A DNA stretch of 32,274 nucleotides from Gnetum montanum (GCA_015680685.1 MNCI01037786.1:3405-35678), one strand, 5' to 3'; numbered from the stretch's first letter, positions 1-11,372 are shown. Numbers and translations: made by a program. Notes: generated from the sequence alone by a model not told the origin.

Positions 1-1756
1 TTTTCTCCTTACCCTTGTTATGTGCAGGGCTTAAGTTTCTTCTCTTGTTCTTTCCTTTGTCACTACTTTGCTCAACCTTAGACTCTTCTACGATTTTTAA
101 GACTGTTTCTATTCTTGAGACTAAGGAATCCCACATTTGTTCTACCTTAGCCAATACCTCGGTTGTTAACTTTTGGATCGGTAAGGTTCTTCGGTTCACC
201 AACTCTTCGAGTGGTGACTCATCCTCCTCATCACAGAATTTCACTTCCTTCCTACGAAGGGAGGGATCGTGATTGTATTCGTCCGCACTTTCCTTCTTAC
301 ATAGCTCACCCTCTTCTTGCGCTACTTGCTACAACAAACTTTCAACTTCAGGGGCTCTCAGTTGGGAAAGTCTCCCTTGGGCGTAAGTCCTAAGAGTTCT
401 TCTCATTTCATTCCTTAGCCCATCCACGATGTGGCAAAGTTGATCCCACTTAGTGTACCCATGGCTCGGGCAACGATGTAGCAATGTATAGTAGTGGGCC
501 ATGGCAGCATCTAAGGGTTCATAAGCACCTTGTTTCCAGCCTTGGATCTGCTTACACAAATTTGACACTCTGGAGTACGTCTGATATTTGTTGTTGAAAA
601 GTTCAAGCATCATACTCCACCTCCTGATGGTTTCCAGTTCTAAGGACCGATACCAGCTCTCTGCTTCTTTGGTGAGTGTCCTTGGGAACAACTTAAGCTT
701 ATACCACTCATTATCTATATTTTGCAAGGCACAGGCATCGTGGAATGCCTGTAAATGATGTTGAGGATCAACATTGTATCCCCCTTCAAAACGTGAGATA
801 TTATTTATGTCCAAATGCTCGATCCTGCTATCTTTTAAGTTCCTTGTGGGGATCCTAACTACCTTTGTGATATCAAGCATGCTTCGGGTTGCAAGTAGCG
901 GTTTGTCATGATCATCCCTGTCATGATGTCTGTAATGTCTTCGTGGTGGTTCCCTACTCTCCCTACGTCCTTGCCCTTGTCCTAACTCTCGGTCTTCCTG
1001 TCGAGGTCTTTCATCATCCTTACTTTTACCCTCTCCGTTGTGCTCACAATGGTTGTGCCCATATGTGGAAGGAGAGTGTGAATGGTGAGATGAAGGAGAA
1101 GAGGAAGGGGATCCATCACCGTGGTGATGTTTCTTACCTTCTCTTTGTCTGCTTCAGCCCCGATCGTTATGACAATCAAAGTGCCTGTCCTTAGTGTGAG
1201 TGGTTGTTCCTACTGTGAACAGTTGGTGTTCACAGGGATTAGAGCCCACATCATGTACAGTTGATTGAAGGCTCTGATGCCTAACCTCTTCACCATTGTG
1301 AGGAGGAGGAACATCATTTCCTAAGAAACCCATTGTGAGGGGTTCCTCGTCTCCTATTTCACTAAGGACATGGGGGACCTTGCCCTTCAACAATGAGTGT
1401 TGGCTCTCTTGCCTTTCGTCCCTCATACATTGCAAAGCGGTGGGATGATAATCCCTTATATCATATTCTCCAGCAATGTATTCAGCAAATAAGTCCTACA
1501 TGCCAATCTGTGCTAAGGCACGGAAGAGCATGTGCGGAACAGATCGATCTAGTGGTAAAACTATGTTACCAAACAAATCTCTCTAGTGCAACTGTTCATC
1601 CTGATGGAGGGTAAAAGTGTAATCAGGAATATACTCATCGGGATGAGTATAAACTATCTTATATTGCTTAGGACTGGGCTGGTTCAGGTTATGTGTATGT
1701 CGCTGATTGTCTTCTGTGTTATCCCTAGGTGAGTTAACCTTATGAGAAGAAGCCAT
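1..1756 (-). pseudogene. gag: gag polyprotein of element A (partial, several stops)
   Basis: Structural Gag protein that would form the cytoplasmic virus-like particle. The start is the ATG at 1756-1754 (MASSHK), about 120 nt inside the PBS; E and B start at the equivalent place with MSSS. One frame holds almost throughout. Its N-terminal domain has YTHPDEYIP and LHQDEQL, also present in E and B. A long His/Ser- then Arg/Glu/Asp-rich linker follows (about 1140-900). The capsid domain (Retrotrans_gag type) lies at about 830-390, with YNVDPQHHLQAF, LKLFPRTLTKEAESWY and CPSHGY. Defects seen are a TAG where E has TGG (LCW in E, LH-stop here), a TGA after NDRG near 1154-1156, a TAG near 329-331, and a 1-nt shift near the left edge. 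It is the best-preserved capsid domain in the window, but not intact. Confidence 0.85.
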
Positions 1757-1878
1757 TTTATTGGTGTGCTGTTCACCATTATATATGTTCTTATTTAACT
1801 AATTAACCAAAAGGTTCGTTAAGGCTCACAACGATGTGAAAGATTTCCTAATGTTCTAATTGGCGTACAAACACTTAG

Positions 1879-1896
1879 TCCCCAAGAATGACGCCT
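1879..1896 (-). other. Primer-binding site of element A (tRNA-Asp type, decayed)
   Basis: One base separates it from the LTR end. On the minus strand it reads AGGCGTCATTCTTGGGGA. Plant tRNA-Asp(GUC) would pair with a sequence close to TGGCGCCGTTGCCGGGGA. Most of the differences are C-to-T or G-to-A changes, as expected from decay of methylated cytosines. Confidence 0.7.
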
Positions 1897-1897
1897 A

Positions 1898-2878
1898 TGA
1901 TGAGTGGCAAGGTACCCCTACACTCAACCATACGAAACAAGCATAGCACGCGCGATCCGGTCAAACTCCGCAGACTAAATGCCTAAACGCCATAAGGAAT
2001 AATTGGGGTTAATTAATCATTGTCTTCCCAGACTTACTTGTTGTTGTCATGGTGTATGGTTAAGTAAGTCTGAGGTATATGATGTTTTTGGTCTTTTCGG
2101 GTTTATCTCCTATGCTAAGGGTTGAAGGGTTGAGAGACTAAAACTGACTCTAACTACACCACTAAGTCCTAGCGTCAGCATCTGTTCCCACTTACCGTAC
2201 ACACCCTGAACTGTGCAACTGTGGCTACCAAACGCTAATCGTTACTGGGATTACCACACGTAACGCATGTGTTCGAAGCGGTCATACTGAGGCATCTAAC
2301 TAGCCTAAGTGTGACGAGTAGCCGATTCCTTGACTAGCCATACACATCCATAGATGCTTGTAATCAAGTCGTACTCATCCCATGTTCTAGGAGATAAGGG
2401 TGAGAGAATCTAATCACAATGAGTAGCCGATTCCTTGGCTAGCCGTACACATTCGTCAATGCTTGTAACCAAGTCGTACTCATGCCGCGTTACTAGGAAA
2501 GCAATAAATAACATTAAATAAACCTATCCATGTACTGCAAGGTTTATCCACAAAACTCGTCTTTATTGCTGTACATAACTTGCGTTCAAGTACAAAGCTG
2601 CTCGAATAAAGAACCATTCACTTGGAGGACTCCTACTGCGGGCACATGGAAAATATTCTATCTCTGGGGTGATCAATCCGCCAGAGCTTTGCTACTTCTA
2701 GCCTCTATATCGAAATGAGGGGAGTGCTGCCTCTTATTTATAGATTTGGTAGCGGACCGTGATATCGTGTACGTGATATCGTAGGGGACGATGCGATATA
2801 GGGTACGCAATATTGCAGGGGATGCGATATCGTGGCGGCCACCGTGATATCGCAGCTTGTGCATATCGCGTCTCATCA
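1898..2878 (-). repeat. LTR of element A (5' LTR)
   Basis: About 981 bp, beginning TGATGAGACG and ending CTCATCA on the minus strand. The ends therefore form the inverted hexamer TGATGA/TCATCA shared by the other LTRs here. On the minus strand the U3 carries a GATATC array, then a TATAAATA box (2742-2735). Next comes a GCAATAAAG polyadenylation signal (about 2570-2560) near an ACTTG motif that recurs in the LTRs of F, I and E. The U5 ends with a GGTTGAGTGTAGGGG block conserved in F and E. Confidence 0.85.
2735..2873 (-). promoter_or_regulatory. U3 promoter of A: GATATC palindrome array plus TATA box
   Basis: Several GATATC-centred units (2761-2766, 2776-2781, 2837-2842, 2856-2861) and decayed relatives such as GCGATATA, GCAATATT and GCATATCG lie in about 115 bp. 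They are spaced by GTAC- and GGGGATG-type linkers and sit directly upstream of TATAAATA. This is a promoter-proximal enhancer-like layout. The binding protein is unknown. Confidence 0.7.
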
Positions 2879-2885
2879 GATACCT

Positions 2886-3050
2886 ATAAATGCAAAAAGG
2901 TCTTATGCTTTTCCTACCTTATAGAAGAGGCATTTCAAGATTGATTGCTCAAATAAAAGCTTCAAAGACATTCAAAACCATTAGACTTTTCCTTTTTATA
3001 TTTAGAATGTTTTCTCTATCTTAATGATTTAATGTATTTTCAATTTCTAA
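2886..3050 (+). repeat. LINE-tail-like repeat next to element A
   Basis: This stretch (TTTTCCTACCTTATAGAAGAGG, then a GATTG block, then a T-rich tail) aligns by eye with 23065-23225, where the same sequence lies downstream of a LINE C-terminal domain. It is probably the 3' untranslated end of another copy of that LINE family, into which A inserted. No coding part of this copy is present. Confidence 0.5.
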
Positions 3051-3059
3051 AATTTCTCA

Positions 3060-3644
3060 AAGTGGTCAAAACTAGCTACCAAGATCAGAAGGATGTAGCA
3101 ACAAAATTGGCCCACAAAATGACTAACTATCAAGAATTAAGAAAAGTGGCCATGGAATTTGAAGAAGAATGATAGTAGTTTGCAACTTGGTATGTAAAGG
3201 AAAATAAGATATTTCCATAGCTACCATGCTCAAGGGAGGTACTGACTCCAGCAAACATTGCAAAATTTTCCTGGACAATACATGATTCCAAATCAAAAGA
3301 GTAAAAACTTTGGGTGTTACTTAGTAGATATAAGATTCCAATGCTTAATGACAAAGGAAAGAAGCTGATGGAAATGCCATTGCCTCTAGTGACATGAGGC
3401 TACATTAAGCTTTGTCATTTTGCTTTGTTTTGTTGTTTTGGTTTGTCAAAATTATGTCAATCACGTGATGCATGATAATTTTGTAAACACCACTTGAACC
3501 ATAATGTACCATTTAGAGTCAAGTTAGCAATGTATACAAGTAGTCATGTCAAATTCTGAATACACCTCATAATTTTGTAAGGAAATCTATCCTCTTTTTT
3601 TTTTTTTTAACTTGAGGACAAGTTTTGAGTTAGTCATGGAGGTA
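3060..3644 (+). other. Probable 3' internal region of element I (non-coding)
   Basis: No convincing coding sequence. The last part resembles the usual run-up to a plant Ty3/gypsy 3' LTR: a poly-T stretch at 3594-3608, AACTTGAGGACAAG at 3609-3622, and a purine-rich CATGGAGGTA directly before the LTR start. The left limit is uncertain. Confidence 0.4.
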
Positions 3645-4430
3645 TGATAAAACCATGTTAGTCATTAGATGCCATAGCATATCTATGATGTTGTAGCTCT
3701 ATGTAAGTCATCATAGATATAATAAAGTGAATCCTAGTCATCACTATAAATACCAACCCAACGTTACATCATTAAAACAACTTTTGTGTAACACTTAGTG
3801 GAAGTTTTGCAATTTCTTTTCATGAGTTACATTTAGAGTTAGAGTTAGAAGTGAATGCCATAGTGTAGTAACTAACATTTGTACAAAGTCTTTATTTGAG
3901 TGGAATGTACTTGGACATAATTTATGATCAACAATAAAGATCAAAATTATTTCATACCATTGTAGCATCTCACTTAGTTTACTTTTATTTTTTAATATGT
4001 TTACTTTGATTAAGTTCTTTACATTTTTTAAGTACTTTACTTTTTCAATGTCCATTAGTAAGGTAGAATAAGTACGATGAGTTTCGAGCATTAAGTATAA
4101 TTACTTGGTAACCTAGTAATGACTTCACTTGATTCGCTTAGTAGTGAATTCAAATGGTAATCCCAGTAATGGTTACATGAGCCTAGGGAATGTATGACAA
4201 ACAATGAACAAATGCTTATTAGCATAGGATATGATAAATCTGCATTTGTGTTATCACCTAGATTTATATTTTATTCTCATTTTCATTATGGAAACACTTA
4301 GGATTAATTTGGGCCCAAAACATCATAATATCATATACCTCACTAAGAGTTACACCATACTACTTGTGCTTTACTAACTCAACATGAGAAGACAATAATC
4401 ATGAACAACTATCAATCACTAGTATATTTA
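3645..4430 (+). repeat. 3' LTR of element I (plus strand, truncated at its end)
   Basis: Begins TGATAAAACC after a polypurine-like CATGGAGGTA. The middle matches the LTRs of F and E in the same order: TGGAATGTACTTGGACAT, an AATAAAGATC poly(A) signal near 3935, an ACTTGGTAACC block, GGTAATCCCAGTAATGG, and CATATACCTCAC followed by GAGAAGACAA. The terminal U5 block (GGTTGAGTGTAGGGG to TCATCA) is missing, so the LTR is cut near 4430. Confidence 0.7.
3650..3752 (+). promoter_or_regulatory. U3 promoter of I: AGTCAT motifs plus TATAAATA
   Basis: TATAAATA lies at 3745-3752. Upstream are spaced copies of TTAGTCATTAGATG, TAAGTCATCATAGATA and CTAGTCATCAC. There is no GATATC array, although the R-U5 part belongs to the same LTR lineage. 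Confidence 0.5.
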
Positions 4431-4829
4431 CATTTTTCATCCATGGATTATGATCTGGTCCTACATGAATGCTTGTGGCTTGTATGGTGGAGTGTTGGAA
4501 TAACGAACCAATCATCATTGTTCTTCAAGAATTCCCATAATTCAGACATTCTAAATCTTTATGCATTTTTTCAGTAACTACTTCTAAGCATGAGTAAGCA
4601 CTTATTATTTTTGATTAAAGGAAATCTAACTTTGATAGTAGAGCATCCATATTAGTTTGAATTTAAGTTATGANTACTTTGATAGTAGAGCATCCATATT
4701 AGTTTGAATTTAAGTTATGATAATGAATCTTTTAACTTTACAATTGTTAGAATGATTTGTATCTTTTTTACTATGGCTTCAACCATTGATTCCAATTACA
4801 CAATCCTAGATGCCATGAAGTTCAAAGTT
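4431..4829. other. Unassigned AT-rich sequence with an assembly N
   Basis: No gene is recognised. An ambiguous base at 4674 lies between two identical 45-bp copies (4629-4673 and 4676-4720). An open frame at 4704-4931 (MASTIDSNYTILDAMKFK, then LEKSVFVGYVDQK) faintly recalls Ty1/copia polyprotein but is too short and degenerate to assign. Confidence 0.5.
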
Positions 4830-5121
4830 GCAACCATCTTATTCAACTTCCTTGAGAAGAGTGTATTTGTTGGTTATGTAGATCAAAAGCCACTGAAGAT
4901 GAGTTATATGTATTTCTTTCTTGTATTGTGACTACCCACTTAAAATAGCATTATTTCAATTTCTTTTCCTTGTAATTTTTATTTCTTTTTAAGTTCATGT
5001 GTTCAATAGTTCCATGATGTCTGTCTTGAATTGAACATAACAAAAATCAGTTTGTGTTAGCTTCAATATGTGTGCAACCATCTTGTTCAACTTTCTTGAG
5101 AAGAGTGTATTTGTAGGTTAT
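4830..5121. repeat. Tandem duplication (unit 1, and left part of unit 2)
   Basis: A 48-bp segment at 4830-4877 (starting GCAACCATCTTATTCAAC, ending TTGGTTAT) recurs at 5074-5121. Between the copies is a ~188-bp segment (4878-5065) that recurs at 19227-19420, on the far side of element B. The two units were therefore tandem and ~240 bp long before B inserted into the second. Confidence 0.8.
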
Positions 5122-5985
5122 TGATGAGCAGTGAGGTACCCCTACGTTCAACCATACGAATCACTAAGGCATTCACACGTGATTCTATCGAATTCCATGA
5201 ACATATAGTTCTCCAATGCACTAGTTTCTCTAGGAAGTGAAATGGGTGTTGAGAACATTCATTGTCTTCCCAAATACACTTGTGAAGTTCAAGGCTATGG
5301 TTTATGTGTAATTGAGGTACATGATTTTTCCATTTTATGTTTTGTAAGTTTAATCACCTACAATAAGAATGAAAGGTAGAGTAATTTAAGATCTAACTCA
5401 TTCACTGCCTAACTAGCCTAATACAAGTACTCGTCCCACTTTCCTGGATACATCTTGAACACATATAATGTTGTTGGGTTATCAAACATTAAGCGTTGCT
5501 GGGTTACCAAGCACTATATATATGCTCTAAGTGGTCATCGTTGTATTCATTAACAACTGGAAATTAATTACTTAATTTAAATGCATTAAAGTAAGTGCAT
5601 GAAAGTAAAGTACATCAAAGGAAACATTAATCTATTCTTGGTGGTGCAAGGATTATCAAAAGGGTTCATTTTTATTCTCATCATACTACCATGCTTAGGG
5701 ACATTAGTGTTCAAACAAAGATCTGTACACACTTAGACTCTTGCTGCAGGCACTCAAAAAACATTCTAACTCTAGAGAAAAAAAATTGTAAGAGCTTTAC
5801 TATCTCTAAGAAAAACTAATAAAAACCTCCTAAATCATGAGCCCAAGTGCTATATTTATAGGTTGGTGTATACCCTGTGATATGAGATATCTGACATTGC
5901 ATCCTAGAATCCTACAATGAATACCCGATGTTAAGGCTTTGATATTGGGTACCCAATATTGAAGTTGTGAAAATGCGATTCATCA
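5122..5985 (-). repeat. 3' LTR of element B
   Basis: 864 bp with TGATGA/TCATCA ends. It aligns with 18355-19226 across the whole length, e.g. the shared blocks CCTACAATAAGAATGAAAGG, ACACATATAATGTTGTTGGG and TTGCAGGCACTCAAAAAA. On the minus strand a TATAAATA box lies at 5860-5853, downstream of a decayed GATATC array (5876-5975). In this array most CG have become TG or CA. Confidence 0.9.
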
Positions 5986-5999
5986 TAACCCCACGACTA
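5986..5999 (-). other. Polypurine tract of element B
   Basis: On the minus strand AGTCGTGGGGTTA abuts the LTR start TGATGA. The equivalent in D is AGTCGTGGGGGTA. It is short but correctly placed for plus-strand priming. Confidence 0.6.
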
Positions 6000-7829
6000 A
6001 ATAAAAAATCATCCTTGAGTGAAGAAGAAGATGAACAAGTTTCTTACAAAATATTGGACAGGTATGAGATTATTGAATGACATACAAATTGGCTCAGATG
6101 GAATAAACAACCTTTAAGTGCCCAAGTGTACGAAGCTACAATCTTTACAAAATTGGATGTTCATGTTAAGAGAAGTGAATACCCTGGATAAAACTAACAT
6201 TCAACACCTCTTGGTAGCTAAAGAGTGAGAGAGAAGATTCAATGATCATGAATGGTCCACATCGTGTGGTACTACTACATCATCCTTGGTGAAGATAGTC
6301 CTGCTTCCAATCCATGCTTTCCATTGCAATCACAACAAAATTGTGAATTAGTATGCAATGTGTAACACATAGCTGTTAAATGCCTTGTCTTGTTAGTAGT
6401 TACACTCAACTAGGTTGTGATTTTGGTTTATTGATTTCTTTAAGAGTGTTAGTGGGAAGGCTAAAAAATAGGATAAAATAGATAAATAGTCCATTAGATT
6501 TGAGAAAAAATTCAACATAAGAAAATATTTGAAGAGGGTGTAAGAATTCACAATAATGAAAAAAAAGTTTACTAAAAAAATGTTGTGAAGATGTGCCCAA
6601 TTGGATGTCGTTGATGAGGTAAAAAAAAGGATTAATTGTAAGAGTGTCTAAGGGTAAAGAACTTAACTAACCCAACCAAAAGATATGTAATTGGGTTCTT
6701 CCTAAAGCAGGTATAGTCCTTTTATGCCCTTGCATAACTTCAAACCAAAGAGTCCATGGGGTCTGTGGATGATTAATGGTTATGGAAGGTTAAGTAGAAA
6801 ATCCAAAAAAAAACTACCTAAGAATTTTGACACATCAAACAAGAACATGAAACTAGTAGTGATGTGAGATATGGAAAGCATAGATGGATGAGAGAGAGTG
6901 GAATGAAGTTCCTGATTAAGGTCACATGAAGTCCCTTGTGGATTTTATGGTTAAATGATTTGATAAGATCCATCATTAGTCCGAACCAAAACCAACCTCG
7001 TTTAATGACTTTGCATCACCATTCTAAGAATAGTCCATCCCCTTGAGACACAAGAGTGCTCCCACAGAACAACTACAATTCCTTATTAAACAAGAAAAGA
7101 GAAGTAGGAAGTGAGGAAGGGCCTTAGTTAGAGGGGACCTTTAGGCATGGGTAGCATGTCTTTCTAGTCCCATAACTAGTGCTTGTACTCCATTTATTTT
7201 TTCTAAGGGGTGTGCTTTGAATTTCCATCATTTTTTATGAAAACCATGCCATGCAAAAACTTATTCAACTCCTTTTTATTGGTTGACATGAAATGATAAG
7301 AAATCCATGAAAACACACATGCACCTAAGCAAATAAAAAGGCACAAAGAATATTGAGTCCCCTTGAATTCACATCCTATTCAAACCTTTGAATCCTTTCC
7401 AAGTCCAAAAACTACCAAAGTCACAAATTTGTTAAAGTTTTGTTAATGAAAAAGGGACTACACATTTCCAGAATAAGGAAATCCATAGAGTTTATGGATG
7501 GGTGGATGCTATGGACTCACTACTTGTTGCATGAGAAGAAAAACCATGTTCTAATCATTTGTAATGAAATTCAAAGATAGAATCCAAACACCAACAATCA
7601 AATAACAAAATAGTACATACCAACATCAAATAATGCATTACCATTGTACTTGTCACTTATTAACAAAAGGTGAGAAAATCAAACCAAAATAAAATAAAAT
7701 ATAAAAGCAAGTGTAAAATTTTCAAGAAATATCACATTTACTAATGATGGTCTAAAATAAAAATTAGAGAAGATTAATAACATGAAAATAAGAAGATGTA
7801 AAATAAGGAATAGGTAAGACAAAAAAAAT
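6000..7829 (-). other. 3' non-coding region of element B
   Basis: No coding sequence found; RNase H, integrase and env-like domains expected here are absent. The part up to about 6857 is clearly homologous to 24422-25285 of element D (shared blocks such as CTTTTATGCCCTTGCATAAC and TGGATGATTAATGGTTA). It is therefore a stable part of this subfamily rather than random insertion. From about 6860 to 7829 nothing recognisable is seen. Confidence 0.65.
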
Positions 7830-9405
7830 GTAGCTCCATAAGTGGAGAAGTCATCTATGAAGACTACCACACCACTTCCAATTTGTTATTAGAAAATGCT
7901 CAGAACCAAGCATTGGAATGTAGTAGGAGCATTGCATAGACCAAATGGCATCTTATAATATGCAAAATTCCCCCAAGGACTCATGAATGTTGTTTTCACT
8001 TAGTCTTTTGGTGCAATTTGAATTTGGTTATAGTCACTATAACCATCTAAAAAAATGTAGTAGTAATGCCCAAATATTGTGTTTAACACTTGATCCACAA
8101 ATGGCAATGGAAAATCATCCTTGAATGTTACCATATTTAGCAGCCAAAAATCGATGTAGACCTGCCACTTACCTTATTTCTTTGGAACAATTATGAGTGG
8201 ACTAACCCACTCACTCTCTACAATGAGATAAATAAACCCTACCTTGAGGAGTTGTTTGATTTTCTTTTTGACCTACTTTAGTTTGGGATTCAATAGCATA
8301 TATAGTTGTCTCTTTGGCTTCACTGCTAGATTAGTGTAGATACTATGCTAGCATATCTTAGGATCAATCCTTGTGAGTTTAAGATATGAGCAAGCAAAAG
8401 CTACTACCATTTTTCAACCACATTCAATAGGATTTTTTTTATTTGGAGAAAGATTTGCATTGACTATGACTAGCTTTCCATTTTTTAAAAACACATATTC
8501 CATTTTAGCTAGTAGCATTTTTAGTTTAAGGGGCTCTTGCTTAAAGTTTTCAAGAATTTCCAACTCTCCTCAATAAGCAGTATCATTTGGATCATCAAAG
8601 AGTTGGTGATGAACCTGCTCTAGTTCATCCATGCCTACAACATATGTGCATTTTAGGCTCTTAGTCAATTCCATGCAAAGTGTTCTACTCTCAAAATTAG
8701 TGGTCAGTCATTAGGTGTCCTTTTGTTTTATGGCTGCTACGTATAGACACCTTTGAATTTCTACTTCTAGTGCACATTGCTTACATGCAAAGATAGATGC
8801 TTATTTCATGGCCCAAATTTTTTGCACACAATTGCACCCTATATCGCTATACGTGATGCATGAAACTCCTTCTTCTCGATCTTTCTGAATGCATTTTCAT
8901 TAGATATTTGTAGGAAAAGATCTCTAATGTCCATTCTTGCATCAATGATGCAAAACCATGCCCTTCCCATGATGATTGGAAAATCCCCTTTGTAGTTCTT
9001 CACCTTGATCACTAGGAAATTAGTAGGATAAGGCCACCCACAAATAGTGATCACAATGTCTTCCACTAGTCCCAATGGAATAGTGATGGACTGGTTTATC
9101 AATTCTAATCTAATATTGCTTTTCTTGAGAGGAGGCAAGTTTCATGCAATGTACATCTCATGAGAAATTAAATTGACATTAGAACCTAAGTTGAGAAGAG
9201 CTTTACATTGTTCATTCCTAGCAATCTGAAAATAGATGAGAGGAATTGTTAGATTGACTAGTTTCCTAGGAAGGTTGCTAGCATGGATCCAATTAGATAC
9301 AATGTGAGTAAGCATAATAGTATGAATCCTAGTTAGATTTTGGTTTGAAGGAGACTCAAAGGAATTTGATATAGATGATGATGGAGGAATAGGATTTTCA
9401 ACCAC
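7830..9405 (-). pseudogene. pol: pol fragment of element B: protease and truncated reverse transcriptase
   Basis: The protease lies at 9405-8839. Its active-site motif reads A-L-L-N-L-G-S where E has A-L-L-D-L-G-S, so the catalytic Asp is replaced by Asn (AAC at 9192-9190). An in-frame TGA at 9144-9142 precedes NLPPLKKSNI, and a flap-side motif PIIMGRAW follows. A linker leads to the RT: EWVSPLIIVPKK, FPLPFVDQVLNTI, FLDGYSDYNQIQIA, MPFGLCNAPTTFQ and VVFIDDFSTYG (near 7865-7840). The similarity stops right after the FIDD catalytic motif. There are several stops and at least one frameshift. Compared with E, the RT thumb, RNase H and integrase are lost. It would not yield an active enzyme. Confidence 0.85.
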
Positions 9406-10574
9406 AAGTGGATTGCAATGTTGAAAGAAACATCTTTTCCTTAATCAAGTATTCGACCTACTCAGTTGATGAACTAGTTGTAGATTAATAGCCCTAGTAG
9501 CATTGCATTGTTGTGGTTAAGCTGGTAGTTCACCTTGCATGGGTGGAGTAGGTGGTAGCTATGTAGCTAGAGGAGGAACATGTTTAGGGACAGGAGGGGG
9601 ATAAGGATAAAAGTTGACATCCCTTCTTTCATGTGGAGAATGAGTTCGATAATAATCAAAAGGATGGTAATGAGATTGGAAAGTGAAAATGTAACTAGAG
9701 GAGTCACGTGGAGATAGGGGTTGCTGAACATAGTACCCATATGGATTGGGTTGTCTATAAGGGTATTGTTGCCTTGGTAATGCCAGCATCCATGATTGTG
9801 GTTACTGCTAGTATTGATACTTCTCATATGTTTGTGGTGGAGTTTCACTAGGATAATCTTTCTACTGCTAGTAAAACTACCTAAAATTACCTTGAGGATA
9901 AGGTAATCTTCTGGATGTTTACCTTTATGTTAGTCATGAATTCAAAGCATACACCCTAGACTCTTATAAATGTGACACTATGGAGCAACATCCCTTAAGA
10001 TGTACATACTAGTAGATGTCATATCCACCATCATCATTTGATTTTCTTTCTGCAACTTCTTCTATTGCAATAATCTTGCCCTTACTTTTTCGATAGGCAC
10101 GTTCAACTTCCTTGTGCCTTCTGCACTTACAATCACTACCTTGTTTTTTAGACTCTTTAACAATTTTTAGAACAACTTAAAATCTACTGCTATCCATGGA
10201 TTCCTATAACTAATCAACCTTGGTTGTAATTTCAAATTAAAATTTTTGGAGTGGCAAGGTTTTCCTATCCACCATCTCATCAGGTGCATATTCTTCCTCA
10301 CTATCATAGAATCAAACCTTCCTCTTGTGAATGGAAGGATTGTGGTTATATTCTTTTGCACTTTCTCTTTTTCTTAATCCACCCTTCTCTTTAACTACCT
10401 ACTTGATTAGTATTTGTATTTGATGGATGTTTAATTTTGATAGCTACCCTTGGACATAGACACCAAGGGTTCTCCTCATTTTTTATCAAAGTTTATCTAT
10501 AATGTGGCGAAGTTGTTCTAGTTGAGAATAACCATGGCCAAGACATTTGTGCATTCAGGAATAGTATGGATTAA
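9406..10574 (-). pseudogene. gag: gag of element B, C-terminal half (split by element F)
   Basis: From 10574 downward the frame encodes the end of the capsid domain (CLGHGYSQLEQLRHIIDKL, then KMRRTLGVYVQG) and a charged region with stops. A Pro/Tyr/Gln-rich tail follows (PYGYYVQQPLSPRDSSSY at about 9740-9690; PQQCNATRAIN near 9510), which E shares. The Pro-rich tail runs into the protease in one frame, so gag and pol appear to be a single polyprotein. The capsid frame is broken at 10574 by the start of F. The N-terminal part of the same gag lies at 17690-18194. Confidence 0.8.
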
Positions 10575-11371
10575 TGATGAGTCACAATTTTGTTCATCGT
10601 GATATCGCGTACACGATATCGCGGCCTGTCTCCTCATCTATAAATAAGAGGCAGACAATTCAGGTAAGCAGCTTTTTGTTAGTTTTAGTTTAAGTGTTAA
10701 AGTTTACTTCTTATTTTTCTCTCAATCCTTTTCCTCCCAGTGTATGCCTACAGTGTGGTGATTGTAATTGTATGGAACCTTTATTCTAGTGTGACGTACT
10801 TGGACATGCACATGACCAGAAATAAAGATCGAGATTACTTCATCATTGCAACATTCACTTAACTTAATCATTTAATTAATTATTATTTACTACTTTCTTA
10901 GTTAATCTCTTGTCACCCTAAACTCCCATTAAATGCGAAATGAGTACGAGTCAATTACGAGAACTTAAGTGTGACTACTTGGTAACCGAGTAGCGTACCT
11001 AGGATCTACGCTTGGTAATCCCAGTGGTAGTCATGCACGAAGTCCAAGGTGTCTATGGATGATCAAGGAATGAATGCTCATGGCACTTAGGCTAGCTTAG
11101 ATTCTCTCTCACCCTTCTCTCTTAGCTTAGTTAATATTATCTTCCATTTTCTTTAGGAGTAGCATTAGGTTAGAAATAACATCATACACCTCACTCAAGA
11201 CTAAACCATACGTGACAAAGTTAATACTAGTCTAGGTGGGAAGACAAAAAACTATGATCTAAAAATAACTGTCTAGATCCCACAACTAGTTTGTCTACAG
11301 AGTTTGACCGGATCGTGCATGTAATGCTCATATTCATATGGTTGAGTGTAGGGGTGCCTCGCCACTCATCA
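10575..11371 (+). repeat. 5' LTR of element F
   Basis: 797 bp, TGATGAGTCAC to CTCATCA. The order is a U3 with two clean GATATC palindromes (10601-10606, 10615-10620), TATAAATA at 10639-10646, AATAAAG poly(A) signal near 10822 next to GTACTTGGACATG, a TTGGTAATCCCAGTGGTAG block, and the terminal GGTTGAGTGTAGGGG block. The CTATAAATAAGAGGCAG segment matches element A. The intact CG sites suggest F is younger than its host B. Confidence 0.85.
10598..10646 (+). promoter_or_regulatory. U3 promoter of F: GATATC pair plus TATA box
   Basis: GTGATATCGCGTACACGATA and the following TCGCGG form an almost perfect inverted repeat ending 14 bp before TATAAATA. It is the shortest and cleanest version of the array in the window. 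Confidence 0.65.
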
Positions 11372-11372
11372 T

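Larger units (their letters stand above)
1..2878 (-). mobile_element. Element A: Athila-type Ty3/gypsy retrotransposon, 5' part
   Basis: A minus-strand LTR retrotransposon entering from the left edge. Read on the minus strand it has, in order, an LTR (2878 to 1898), a tRNA-Asp-like primer-binding site (1896 to 1879), a short leader, and a gag frame starting at 1756 that runs off the window. Only the 5' half is present, so pol and the 3' LTR lie outside. The 5 bp outside the LTR at 2879-2883 (gatac) would be the target-site duplication, but the other end cannot be seen. The U3 array keeps many CG dinucleotides, which suggests it is younger than B and D. Confidence 0.85.

Noticed and set aside
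4704-4931. Ty1/copia polyprotein remnant (LEKSVFVGYVDQK)
   Set aside because: The similarity is limited to a few residues and no second motif is found, so it was left as unassigned sequence.
7679-7870. Small hydrophobic protein on the minus strand
   Set aside because: Its N-terminal FIDDFSTYG is the RT catalytic motif of element B; the rest is AT-rich non-coding sequence.
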